From the NCBI RefSeq assembly GCF_900103455.1, contig NZ_FNHI01000030.1, positions 51,436-115,435 of the forward strand: a stretch of DNA of 64,000 nt, given 5' to 3'. Below are positions 49,607 through 58,007 of this stretch, piece by piece (within the stretch, counting starts at the first letter, position 1; each line of letters opens with the position of its first letter). The DNA is from Streptomyces wuyuanensis (GTDB lineage Bacteria; Actinomycetota; Actinomycetes; Streptomycetales; Streptomycetaceae). The position numbers were made by a program, and so were the translations under genes. A model generated the notes under the pieces. The model saw nothing but the letters and a program-made list of their open reading frames with translations, was not told the origin of the DNA and searched no databases.

Positions 49607-49835
49607 CGCCCGGCCCCCTCCGACCCCTACTGGACGGGTGACGGAACCGGCCCTCGGGTCATACCGCAGCAGTACGCGGAGTTGATCCCGGGGGCTGACG
49701 CGTGGGACGGCCCGATTTGGTCAGATGGAGACAACCACTCCTCACCGAACCGACCGATACGGGTGAGAATGGCGGCGCGGGGTGGACTCGTGCACTTGAC
49801 GGACGACGCCGCCGATCACGGAGGTAGGGCACACC

Positions 49836-51089
49836 ATGGCACCGAACGACACCGCACGGACCACCGATGAGGCCGGGGAGGGCAGCGTCGTTCGCCGCAA
49901 GGCGGCGCGTTACGCGGTCCCGGTCGCGGTGGCGGGGGTCGCCGCGGCGACCATCGGGCTCGTCCCGGCGCTCGCCGCGTCCGGCGACCCCGATCTGCCG
50001 GACATCACGGCGCAGGAACTCATCGCCAGGATCGCAGCGTCGGACACCGAGCAGCTGTCCGGCACCGTCAAGATCAGCACCGACCTCGGTCTCCCGTCGC
50101 TCGGCGGACTTGCCGGGGGCGCCGCGGCCGGCTTCGCGCCCGAAGGCGGCGAGGGCGGCTCGTCCGCCTCGCCCGACGCCAAGCTGATGGAGCTGGCGTC
50201 CGGCACGCACACGTTGCGGGTGGCGGCCGACGGCCCGGACCGGCAGAAGCTGTCGATCCTGGGCGACGCCGCCGAGTACAGCCTCATCCACAACGGCGCC
50301 GACGTCTGGGCGTACGACAGCAAGTCCAACGAGGTCTTCCACGGCAAGGACGACGGGGCGGGCGCCGAGCGGGAGCACCCGGCCCCGAAGGACCTGCCCA
50401 CCACCCCGAAGGCCCTCGCCGACGAGGTGCTGAAGGCCGCAGGCGACACCACCTCGGTGACCGTCGACGGCACGGCCCGGATCGCCGGCCGCGACGCCTA
50501 CCAGCTGCTCGTCAAGCCGAAGCAGAGCGGCTCCACCGTCGACTCCGTCAGGATCGCGGTGGACGCCGAGAACGGCGTGCCGCTGAAGTTCACCCTGCTG
50601 CCCAGCGGCGGCGGCAAGGCCGTGGTGGACGCGGGCTTCACCAAGGTCGACTTCTCCCGGCCCGCCGCGTCGACCTTCGACTTCACCCCGCCGAAGGGAG
50701 CGAAGGTCACCGAGTCGGACGAGCTCAACAGCCGCGACAAGGGGGCGCCCAAGCACGCCGAGGGCCTTGAGGGCCTGGAGGGCCTGGGGCTGGACGGCAT
50801 GGCCGGCAAGGACGGGCAGGCGGTGAACGTCATCGGCGAGGGCTGGACCGCCATCGCCGAGATCACCGGCCCCGGCGGCAAGGGCTCCACCGCGCCGAAG
50901 CCGGGCGACGCCCCGCCGGAGGCCCAGAAGTTCCTGGACGCCCTCGGCGACCGGGTCAAGGGCGACTTCGGCAGCGGCACGGTCTTCAAGACCCGCCTGG
51001 TCAACGCCCTCATGACCGACGACGGCAAGGTGTACGTCGGCGCGGTCACCCAGGACGCCCTCGTCAAGGCGGCGAACGCGGCGAAGTAG
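49836..51089 (+). CDS. LolA-like/DUF2092 secreted or membrane-anchored protein
   Basis: A 417-residue protein with an N-terminal hydrophobic signal/anchor (about residues 28-48), then a LolA/LolB-like beta-rich domain starting near ITAQELIARIAASDTEQLSG. Typical features are the AEYSLIHNGADVWAYDSKSN and DAYQLLVKPKQSGSTVDSV strands, which resemble the lipid-binding half-barrel of outer-membrane lipoprotein carriers. In Gram-positives the role is unknown, possibly lipid or anti-sigma-like binding. ATG 49836 follows GGAGG. An ABC exporter follows 92 bp downstream on the same strand, suggesting a shared function in envelope transport. Confidence 0.82.
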   Translation: MAPNDTARTTDEAGEGSVVRRKAARYAVPVAVAGVAAATIGLVPALAASGDPDLPDITAQELIARIAASDTEQLSGTVKISTDLGLPSLGGLAGGAAAGFAPEGGEGGSSASPDAKLMELASGTHTLRVAADGPDRQKLSILGDAAEYSLIHNGADVWAYDSKSNEVFHGKDDGAGAEREHPAPKDLPTTPKALADEVLKAAGDTTSVTVDGTARIAGRDAYQLLVKPKQSGSTVDSVRIAVDAENGVPLKFTLLPSGGGKAVVDAGFTKVDFSRPAASTFDFTPPKGAKVTESDELNSRDKGAPKHAEGLEGLEGLGLDGMAGKDGQAVNVIGEGWTAIAEITGPGGKGSTAPKPGDAPPEAQKFLDALGDRVKGDFGSGTVFKTRLVNALMTDDGKVYVGAVTQDALVKAANAAK

Positions 51090-51180
51090 CACGGCCCGGG
51101 TGCGGGGCGCTCCACGGGCGCCCCGCACCCTGTGCGTGCCCCGGCCCGTGCAGGGGCGGGCGGCTCACGAAGGGGGACGG

Positions 51181-52122
51181 ATGACCGGCGTCGCCGTCAT
51201 CGAGACGCGCGGGCTCACCAAGCGGTACCGGAGCGGGCCGCCCGCCGTCGACCGGCTCGACCTCGACGTGCCGGCCGGCAGCGTCTTCGGCTTCCTCGGG
51301 CCGAACGGCTCGGGCAAGACCACCACGATCCGGCTGCTGCTCGGACTGGTCGCACCGAGCGCGGGCACCGCGACCGTCCTCGGCGAACCCATGCCCCGCG
51401 CCGCCCGGACCGTACTGCCCAGGATCGGCGCGCTGATCGAGGGCCCGGCGCTGTACGGGCATCTGAGCGGCCGGGACAACCTCGTGCGCTACGACTCCGC
51501 GGACCCGTCCGCCGATCCCCGCACCCGCGGCGCCCGGGTCGCCGCCGCGCTCGACCGGGTGGGGCTCTCCGCGGCCGCCTCGCGCAGGGCCAGGACGTAC
51601 TCGCTCGGCATGAAGCAGCGCCTCGGGCTCGCCGCGGCCCTGCTCCAGCCCCGCGGCCTGCTCGTCCTGGACGAGCCCACGAACGGCCTCGACCCGCAGG
51701 GCATGCGCGAGATCCGGGCCCTGATCAGGGAACTCGCGGCGGACGGCACCACGGTGTTCCTGTCCTCCCATCTCCTGGACGAGATCGAGCAGGTCTGCAC
51801 CCACGCCGCCGTGATGAACCGCGGGACCCTGATCGCGCAGGGCTCCGTCGCCGAACTCGCCGCGCACACCCGCGGGCGGCTGTCCGTCACCGGGCCCGAC
51901 CCGGCGGACGCGGCACGCGTCCTGAAGGAACTCGGCGTCACCGATCTGGCCGTCGCCGGGGACCGGGTGACCGGTGACCCGCCCGCAGGGGCCGAACTGG
52001 CCGACATCAACGCGTCCCTGGTGCGGGCCGGGGTGCGGGTACGCGCCTTCGGCCGGGAACGGGCCTCCCTGGAGGACGCGTTCGTGGCCCTGACGGGGGA
52101 GGGTTTCGATGTCGCGGGCTGA
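51181..52122 (+). CDS. ABC transporter ATP-binding protein
   Basis: A 313-residue exporter-type ATPase. Walker A is GPNGSGKTT near residue 41, the signature is TYSLGMKQRLGLA near residue 140, and Walker B is LLVLDEPTNGLDP near residue 160, then the H-loop SSHLLDEIEQV. The C-terminal 90 residues are the usual ABC-2-associated extension. ATG 51181 follows GGGGGA. It overlaps the permease start by 14 bases. Confidence 0.95.
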   Translation: MTGVAVIETRGLTKRYRSGPPAVDRLDLDVPAGSVFGFLGPNGSGKTTTIRLLLGLVAPSAGTATVLGEPMPRAARTVLPRIGALIEGPALYGHLSGRDNLVRYDSADPSADPRTRGARVAAALDRVGLSAAASRRARTYSLGMKQRLGLAAALLQPRGLLVLDEPTNGLDPQGMREIRALIRELAADGTTVFLSSHLLDEIEQVCTHAAVMNRGTLIAQGSVAELAAHTRGRLSVTGPDPADAARVLKELGVTDLAVAGDRVTGDPPAGAELADINASLVRAGVRVRAFGRERASLEDAFVALTGEGFDVAG

Positions 52123-53161
52123 GTCACCCGCCGGGGAGGCGGACGACAGGGGCGCCGGGGTGCGGGACGGTGCGCCGGAGGGGGATCCGGCCGAGGCCGT
52201 GGCCCGGGCGACGGGCGTCACGCCGGACTGCGCCCCCTCGGCGACGGGCGTCACGCCGGAGGGGGCCCCGCCGGCGGCAGCGGGTGAGGTGCCGCCCGCT
52301 GCGGTCGCGGCCAGGGCCGGGCGGCCGCTGTGGTCGCTGGGCATCTTCCGCTCCGAACTGGTGACGACCTTCCGCCGGTGGCGCACCCTCACGCTGCTGG
52401 GCGTCCTCGCCGCCGTGCCCGTGCTGATCGGCATCGCCATCAGGGTCGAGACCGCCGACGGCGGCCGGGTCGGCGACGGCGGCGGTCAGGGTCCCGCGTT
52501 CTTCACCCAGATCACCAACAACGGCCTCTTCCTCGTCTTCGCCGCGCTCGCCGCGACACTGCCGGTGTTCCTGCCCATGGCGGTCGGCGTCGTCGCCGGA
52601 GACGCGATCGCCGGCGAGGCGAACAGCGGGACACTGCGCTATCTGCTCGTGGCTCCCGCCGGCCGGACCAGGCTGCTGCTCGCCAAGTACACGGCCGCAC
52701 TGGCCTTCTGCCTGGCCGCGACACTCGCGGTCGCCGTCTCGGCACTCGCGGCCGGAGCCCTGCTCTTCCCCGTCGGCGACGTCACCACCATCTCCGGCAC
52801 CCGGATCTCCTTCGGGGAGGGGCTGCTTCGCGCGCTGCTGATCGCCCTGCTGGTCGCCGCTTCGCTCACCGGGCTCGCGGCGCTGGGGCTGTTCGTCTCG
52901 ACGCTCACCGGAAGCGGTGTCGCGGCGATGGCGACGACCGTCGGGCTGGTCGTCACCGCGCAGATCCTGAACGCGATTCCGCAGTTGGACGCGGTGCACC
53001 CGTACCTGTTCCCGCACTACTGGCTGTCGTTCGCGGACGTCCTGCGCGAACCGGTCCTCTGGGACGACGTCCTGCGCAACCTCGGGCTCCAGGGCGTGTA
53101 CACGGCGGTGTTCGGCTCGGCGGCGTGGGCGCGGTTCACCACGAAGGACATCACGGCCTGA
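52109..53161 (+). CDS. ABC-2 type permease
   Basis: A 350-residue permease. The first 70 residues are an unusual Ala/Pro/Gly-rich cytoplasmic extension with an ATGVTP motif twice, at about residues 30-35 and 45-50. Six hydrophobic segments follow, with the TFRRWRTLTLLGVLAAVPVL start of the ABC-2 membrane domain near residue 88. ATG 52109 overlaps the ATPase gene by 14 bases, so the two form one exporter. The substrate is unknown; the adjacent LolA-like protein hints at a lipid or envelope component. Confidence 0.9.
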   Translation: MSRAESPAGEADDRGAGVRDGAPEGDPAEAVARATGVTPDCAPSATGVTPEGAPPAAAGEVPPAAVAARAGRPLWSLGIFRSELVTTFRRWRTLTLLGVLAAVPVLIGIAIRVETADGGRVGDGGGQGPAFFTQITNNGLFLVFAALAATLPVFLPMAVGVVAGDAIAGEANSGTLRYLLVAPAGRTRLLLAKYTAALAFCLAATLAVAVSALAAGALLFPVGDVTTISGTRISFGEGLLRALLIALLVAASLTGLAALGLFVSTLTGSGVAAMATTVGLVVTAQILNAIPQLDAVHPYLFPHYWLSFADVLREPVLWDDVLRNLGLQGVYTAVFGSAAWARFTTKDITA

Positions 53162-53207
53162 GGCGCGCCACGGCCGGCGGGCGGAGCCCGTCCGACGCCG
53201 TGAACGA

Positions 53208-53242
53208 CCGCATGCGCACACGGTGTCCGCGTGCGCATGCGG
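53208..53242. terminator. Bidirectional hairpin between the permease and peptidase genes
   Basis: CCGCATGCGCAC (53208-53219) pairs perfectly with GTGCGCATGCGG (53231-53242), midway between convergent genes. Confidence 0.8.
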
Positions 53243-53275
53243 CCTGTGGGGGGTGGGACCGGTGGTGCCGACGGC

Positions 53276-54631
53276 TCAGAAGGTGAGTCGCCAGCTGTCG
53301 ATGTAGCCGGTGTCCTGCGCGGCCACGTCCTGCACCCGCAGCTTCCAGGTGCCGTTCGCGGCCTCGGCGGAGGCGTTGACGGTGTACGTCGTGATGACGT
53401 TGTCCGCGGAGTCACTGCCGCTGGAGTTCTTCAGGCGGTACGCGGTGCCGTCCGGCGCCAGCAGGTCGACGACGAGGTCACCCCGCCAGGTGTGCTTGAT
53501 GTCCACCCCCACCTTGAGGGTGGCCGGCGCGTTGCCCGTACGGCCGGACACGGTGACGGACGAGGTCACCGCGGCGCCGTTGTCCGGGATGGCGACGTCA
53601 CCGGTGGTCTCGTAGACCTCGCCGGGCGGCACGGTCGATCCGGCGGACAGCGTCCAGACGGCGTGCGCGATGGCGTCGCTGTTGCGGTCGAGAGCGGTGT
53701 CGTTGATGTTCGACGTGGTGTCGCAGGACGAGTGGTAGCAGCGGTCGAAGGCCTGACCGGCCGTCCCGCCCCACTTCTGGGCCTGCGCGCTCGACTTGGT
53801 GCGGCTGGCGCCGGTGAACAGACCGCCCACCGCTATCCCGACGTTCTTGAACGAGGCGTGGTCCGAACGTCCGTCGCCCTCGGTCTCGATCTCGGTCGGC
53901 ACGCCGAGTCCGGCGTAGAAGTCCTTGAAGGTCTGCTCGATCGCCGGGTCGTCGTCGTAGACGAAGTAGCCGGGGTTCGGCGACCCGATCATGTCGAAGT
54001 TGAGGTAGCCGGAAATCTTCGAACGCTCTGCGGAGGGCAGGTTGTTGACGTAGTACCGGGAGCCGACGAGCCCCAGCTCCTCCGCGCCCCACCAGGCGAA
54101 GCGCAGGTGCTTCGCCGGCTGCAGCTGGGCCCTGGAGACGGCGAGGGCGGTCTCCAGCACACCGGCCGAACCGGAGCCGTTGTCGTTCATGCCCGGTCCC
54201 GAGCTCACGGAGTCGAGGTGGGCGCCGGCCATCAGCACCTGGTTGGGATCGCCGCCCGGCCAGTCGGCGATCAGGTTGTACCCGGTGGCGCCCGAGGAGG
54301 TGAACTGCTGGACGGTGGTGGTGAATCCGGCCGCGTCCAGCTTGGCCTTCACATAGTCGATCGACGCCTTGTAGCCGGGCCGGCCGTGGGCGCGGTTGCC
54401 GCCGTTGGCGCCGGCGATGGACTGGAGCTCGGACAGATGCGCCTTGACGTTGGCGAGCGGTATGTCCGGCGCGGCGAGCGCCGCCGGGGAAGTGGCGGCG
54501 CTCGCCGGGGAGCCGGGCGCTGAGGCGGGTGGCCCGCCGGGTGCTGCGGTCGCCGGGACGGCGGCGGTGAGCAGCCCGGCGAGGGCCAGTGCCGTGGCGG
54601 CGGCGGTGCGTCTGTGCGCGGAGTGGCTCAT
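53276..54631 (-). CDS. Secreted M28 aminopeptidase with a C-terminal P (proprotein convertase) domain
   Basis: A 451-residue exported zinc aminopeptidase of the Streptomyces griseus aminopeptidase type. The signal sequence ends near A-T-A-A (residues 29-32). Metal ligands are visible in LMAGAHLDSVSSG (His, about 131), MNDNGSGSAGVLE (Asp), WWGAEELGLVGS (Glu pair, about 176), and NFDMIGSPN. The P/homoB domain covers about 332-451 and ends IDSWRLTF; it is often a stabilising or substrate-binding module. ATG 54631 is used. It releases hydrophobic N-terminal residues from peptides outside the cell. Confidence 0.93.
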   Translation of the reverse strand: MSHSAHRRTAAATALALAGLLTAAVPATAAPGGPPASAPGSPASAATSPAALAAPDIPLANVKAHLSELQSIAGANGGNRAHGRPGYKASIDYVKAKLDAAGFTTTVQQFTSSGATGYNLIADWPGGDPNQVLMAGAHLDSVSSGPGMNDNGSGSAGVLETALAVSRAQLQPAKHLRFAWWGAEELGLVGSRYYVNNLPSAERSKISGYLNFDMIGSPNPGYFVYDDDPAIEQTFKDFYAGLGVPTEIETEGDGRSDHASFKNVGIAVGGLFTGASRTKSSAQAQKWGGTAGQAFDRCYHSSCDTTSNINDTALDRNSDAIAHAVWTLSAGSTVPPGEVYETTGDVAIPDNGAAVTSSVTVSGRTGNAPATLKVGVDIKHTWRGDLVVDLLAPDGTAYRLKNSSGSDSADNVITTYTVNASAEAANGTWKLRVQDVAAQDTGYIDSWRLTF

Positions 54632-54754
54632 GTGGGGGCTCCGGATTCCGTACGGGGACAGGACGGAACGTGCGGGACTCCCTGCGACGACGGCGTCGCA
54701 GGGTGCTGGAGCTGTGCGCGGTGCGGCAGTGTGCGGTGCGGCTGTGTGCTGAAT

Positions 54755-54800
54755 GGTCAGTGAGATGGTGACTGACCGTCAAGGGCGGAAACCGGTCAGT
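54755..54800. repeat. Three GGTCAGT heptamers upstream of the peptidase gene
   Basis: GGTCAGT at 54755-54761, its inverted copy ACTGACC at 54771-54777, and a direct copy at 54794-54800. They lie 120-170 bases upstream of the peptidase start, where an operator or activator site would be expected. Confidence 0.4.
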
Positions 54801-54914
54801 CGGATCCGATAAGCGGACATCTCGGAACGGTCAAGTCCGCAAGGCCTTTTGAACAAGTCGCGTCTGCCGCCGCCCCGGCGCGGGCACCGTTTCCCCGTGC
54901 TTGCGTGCGGCTGC

Positions 54915-55119
54915 ATGGACCTCGGCAAGACGGCCTGGGCGCTGCTCGAACTGAGTGCGTGGGGAGTGGTGTTCCTCGTCGCGGGGGCGCTTCTGCTGGT
55001 GTGTCTGGCGCTGGGTGCCCTCCAGCTCCTGGTGCGGGCCGTCCAGCGCCGTCGAGCCGGCCGCGGAGCCGGTGTCGCTCTCCGACTTCCGCTGGGAGAG
55101 GGAGCGGCACGACGCGTAG
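54915..55119 (+). pseudogene. Small membrane protein, possibly frameshifted
   Basis: ATG 54915 opens a frame with the hydrophobic stretch VVFLVAGALLLVCLALGALQ followed by a basic LLVRAVQRRR. Beyond about 55042 this frame turns into Arg/Ala-rich nonsense, while a different frame reads SAVEPAAEPVSLSDFRWERE and stops at 55117. The pattern suggests one protein with a single-base frameshift, or a sequencing error. No good ribosome site is seen, and codon bias is weak. The family is not recognised. Confidence 0.35.
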
Positions 55120-55227
55120 CCCGGTCCCGGGCCCGGTTCCGGCTCGGGGGTGCCGCAGCGGAACGCGGAAGGGCGGGCCCGTCGGGGCCCGCCCTCCGTC
55201 CGGCGCGGCCTCCAGGCCGGACATCCT

Positions 55228-55677
55228 TCAGTGGACGCAGAACTCGTTGCCCTCCGGGTCCTGCATCACGCACCACTCGCCACCCTGTTCCCTCACCCGG
55301 CGCAGCACGCTCGCGCCGAGCCCCTCCAGCCGGGCCACCTCCTCCTCGCGCCGGCCCGGGCCGGGGTGGAGGTCCAGGTGGAGCCGGTTCTTGGCCGTCT
55401 TGGCCTCCGGCACCCGCTGGAAGAGCAGCCGCCTGCCGAGCCCGGTGCCGGTCGCCTCCTCGTACGGGTCGTCCGGATGCCGGACGGCGGCCAGATCCAG
55501 CCATGCGCGGCGGCCGTGCCACTCGGTGGTCAGGGCCTCGGGGACGGTGCCCTGCTCCAGCAGGCCCTCGATCAGGGCGCTGTTGTCCTCCGTCCGGTAG
55601 CCGAGGGCCCCGGACCAGAAGTCGGCCTGGGCGAGCGGATCGGCCGCGTCGATCACGAGCTTCCAGTGCAGCGTCAT
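55228..55677 (-). CDS. VOC-family (glyoxalase-like) protein
   Basis: A 149-residue protein with two betaalphabetabetabeta modules of the VOC superfamily, of the streptomycete type starting LVIDAADPLAQADFWSGALG. The second module ends GEWCVMQDPEGNEFCV, which has the usual D-P-E-G-N-E-F-C finish. Metal ligands appear only partly conserved, so the function may be binding rather than catalysis. ATG 55677 is 21 bp from the divergent CGNR gene. Confidence 0.88.
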   Translation of the reverse strand: MTLHWKLVIDAADPLAQADFWSGALGYRTEDNSALIEGLLEQGTVPEALTTEWHGRRAWLDLAAVRHPDDPYEEATGTGLGRRLLFQRVPEAKTAKNRLHLDLHPGPGRREEEVARLEGLGASVLRRVREQGGEWCVMQDPEGNEFCVH

Positions 55678-55698
55678 GTAACCAGTTATAGTGGTTTC

Positions 55699-56316
55699 AT
55701 GGACGCGACCGCAATGGACGCGCCGGGGCTGGTACTGCGGACGCCCGACGGCCGGCCGTACCGCTTCGACCCCGGCGCGCTCTGCCTCGAACTGCTCCTC
55801 ACGGGCGGCCCGGGTCCCTACGCGCGCTACGAGGTGCTGCACGATCCGGACGGGCTGATCGGCTGGGCCGCGGCGAGCAGGCTCGCCTCCGGGCTCCGCC
55901 TCACCGTGACCGGGCCGGAGGTCGCGGCGGCCCGCGCACTGCGCGACGCGCTCTGGACGCTGGCGGAGGCCCGCGCGCACAGCCGCCCGGCCGCCGGCGG
56001 GGACGAGGCGGTGGCGGTGGTGAACGCCGCGGCGGCAAAGCCCCCGCTGGTCGCCCGGATCGAGCCGGACGGCACCCGCGGATGGGCGCCCGGAGCGACG
56101 GGCGGTCAACTCCTTTCGACCGTCGCCCGCGACGCGGTCGACCTCCTGACCGGCCCGTTCGCCGACCGACTCCGCGCCTGCGGCGCGGACGACTGCGCCC
56201 TCCTCTTCGTCGACACCTCCCGGCCGGGGCGGCGGCGCTGGTGCGCGATGGAGAACTGCGGCAACCGGCACAAGGTCCGTGCCCACCGGGCCCGGCAATC
56301 CGGAGGAGGCGAGTGA
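55699..56316 (+). CDS. CGNR zinc-finger transcription regulator
   Basis: A 205-residue protein with the ABATE stress-response-like N-terminal domain (about 20-140) and a C-terminal CGNR zinc finger (about 155-198). The finger is seen as CGADDCALLFVDTS followed by RRRWCAMENCGNRHK. Such proteins are putative stress-induced regulators. TATAGT at 55687-55692 ends six bases before the ATG and no ribosome site is seen, so the message may be leaderless. The stop overlaps the start of the next gene by one base (TGATG). Confidence 0.88.
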   Translation: MDATAMDAPGLVLRTPDGRPYRFDPGALCLELLLTGGPGPYARYEVLHDPDGLIGWAAASRLASGLRLTVTGPEVAAARALRDALWTLAEARAHSRPAAGGDEAVAVVNAAAAKPPLVARIEPDGTRGWAPGATGGQLLSTVARDAVDLLTGPFADRLRACGADDCALLFVDTSRPGRRRWCAMENCGNRHKVRAHRARQSGGGE

Positions 56317-56714
56317 TGCCCACAGGGCTGACCAAGGGGGCCGGCTGGGAGATCGGCGTCTCCCGAACCCTCCCGCTCCCGCACACCGCGGTGTGGGACT
56401 TCCTCACGGGTGACGAGGGCGTAGGGCTCTGGCTCGGCCCCGGAGCGCACCTGCCCGAGGAGAGGGGGCGGCCGTACGAGACTGCCGACGGCATCCGCGG
56501 CGAGCTGCGCAGCCGCCGTCCGGGCGACCGGGTCCGGCTCACGTACGACGGCACGACCGTTCAGGCCGCCGTCACCGCCGCCGGTCCCGGGAAGAGCGTC
56601 CTGCGTTTCCATCAGGAGCGACTTTCGAGCGCCGCGGAGCGCGAGGAACGGCGCGTGTACTGGCGGGCCGTCATGGAGCGGGTGACGAAGGCGCTGCTCC
56701 CCGACGGGAGCTGA
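56316..56714 (+). CDS. SRPBCC-domain protein (START/AHSA1-like)
   Basis: A 132-residue protein of the SRPBCC fold, starting WEIGVSRTLPLPHTAVWDFL with a typical first beta strand and helix; a C-terminal long helix VYWRAVMERVTKAL closes the pocket. It could bind a hydrophobic ligand. The one-base overlap with the CGNR gene makes cotranslation certain, and such pairs often act together in stress sensing. The reaction, if any, is unknown. Confidence 0.85.
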   Translation: MPTGLTKGAGWEIGVSRTLPLPHTAVWDFLTGDEGVGLWLGPGAHLPEERGRPYETADGIRGELRSRRPGDRVRLTYDGTTVQAAVTAAGPGKSVLRFHQERLSSAAEREERRVYWRAVMERVTKALLPDGS

Positions 56715-56839
56715 CGCGCCGCCGGCCGGGCAGCGCCCCGGAACGCTACGCGGCCCGGCTGCCGCCGCGCACCCCTGCGTCGGCAGGCCGGCCTGCGCTC
56801 TCCCCGCCCTCCGCCGGCCGCGCCCTCCGTCGGCCGCAG

Positions 56840-56902
56840 GGCTTCGCACCGTGCGCCCTGCGTCCGCCGCACGGCTTCGCACCGTGCGCCCTGCGTCCGC
56901 CG
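56840..56902. repeat. Two 30 bp direct repeats with 33 bp period
   Basis: The 30-base unit at 56840-56869 (GGCTTCGCACC, then GTGCGCCCTGCGTCCGCCG) recurs exactly at 56873-56902. The second copy abuts the rarD stop. It lies between convergent genes and may be a local duplication. Confidence 0.75.
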
Positions 56903-57907
56903 TCAGGCGGCCGGCTCCGGACGCCGCACGGATGCCGATTCCGGGGCCTCCGGTACCTCGGGTGCGGTGCCCGCGGCGGCCGCGGCGCGGGCCTCGGCCG
57001 CCAGGCGCGCCGCCTGGGCCCGGGTGCGCCGGGCGTAACGCAGCGCGTCCCAGGTGAGGATCGTCAGCGCCAGCCACACCAGCGAGAACCCGGCCCACCG
57101 CTCGGCGGGCATGGCCTCGTGGAAGTACAGGACCCCCAGCAGGAACTGGAACATCGGCGCCAGGTACTGCAGCAGCCCCAGCGTCGACAGCGGCACCCGG
57201 ATCGCCGCCGCGCCGAAGCAGATCAGCGGTACGGCGGTGACGATTCCGGTGGCGGCGAGCAGCGCGGCGTGCCCGGCGCCGTGCGCGCCGAAGTCGGCAG
57301 CGCCCCGCGAGCCCAGCCACAGCAGATAGGCGAGGGCCGGCAGGAACTGCACCGCCGTCTCTGCGGCCAGCGATTCGAGGCCGCCGATGTTGGTCTTCTT
57401 CTTCAACAGCCCGTAGACGGCGAACGAGAAGGCCAGGACCAGCGAGACCCACGGCGGGCGGCCGTAGCCGACGGTGAGCACCAGCACCGCCGCGAAGCCG
57501 ATGCCGACGGCCGTCCACTGCGCGGCGCGCAGTCGCTCCTTCAGGAGCAGCACGCCCATGGCGATGGTGACCAGGGGGTTGATGAAGTAGCCGAGCGACG
57601 CCTCGACGACCTGGCCCGCGTTGACGGCCCAGATGTAGACGCCCCAGTTCACCGTGATCACCGTGGCTGCGAGGGTGATCAGGCCGAGCTTGCGCGGGTC
57701 GCGCAGCAGGGGGCGCAGCCATGCCCATCGGCGCAGCACCAGCAGGGCGATGCCGACGACCGCAAGTGACCAGACCATGCGATGGGCGAGGATCTCGACG
57801 GCACCCGCCGGCTTCAGCAGCGGCCAGAAGAGCGGGACCAGGCCCCACATCCCGTAGGCCCCTATCCCGTACAGCAGGCCCATACGCTGCTCGTTGTCCG
57901 CCTTCAC
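56903..57907 (-). CDS. rarD: RarD, EamA-family transporter
   Basis: A 334-residue polytopic protein with ten predicted helices in two EamA repeats. The start GLLYGIGAYGMWGLVPLFW and the NWGVYIWAVNAGQVVEASLG segment near residue 91 are diagnostic of RarD. The C-terminal tail past about residue 300 is Ala/Pro-rich. The substrate is unproven; RarD was first linked to chloramphenicol tolerance in Pseudomonas. ATG 57907 is used. Confidence 0.92.
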   Translation of the reverse strand: MKADNEQRMGLLYGIGAYGMWGLVPLFWPLLKPAGAVEILAHRMVWSLAVVGIALLVLRRWAWLRPLLRDPRKLGLITLAATVITVNWGVYIWAVNAGQVVEASLGYFINPLVTIAMGVLLLKERLRAAQWTAVGIGFAAVLVLTVGYGRPPWVSLVLAFSFAVYGLLKKKTNIGGLESLAAETAVQFLPALAYLLWLGSRGAADFGAHGAGHAALLAATGIVTAVPLICFGAAAIRVPLSTLGLLQYLAPMFQFLLGVLYFHEAMPAERWAGFSLVWLALTILTWDALRYARRTRAQAARLAAEARAAAAAGTAPEVPEAPESASVRRPEPAA

Positions 57908-58007
57908 TGACCCTCCTGCCGCCCCGCACCGCGCTGTCCCGGTCGAAGGTAGCGCCGAGCGGGGCAGGCTGTCATGTCCGTATTGCTATACGGTCATGAC
58001 GCGCCGG

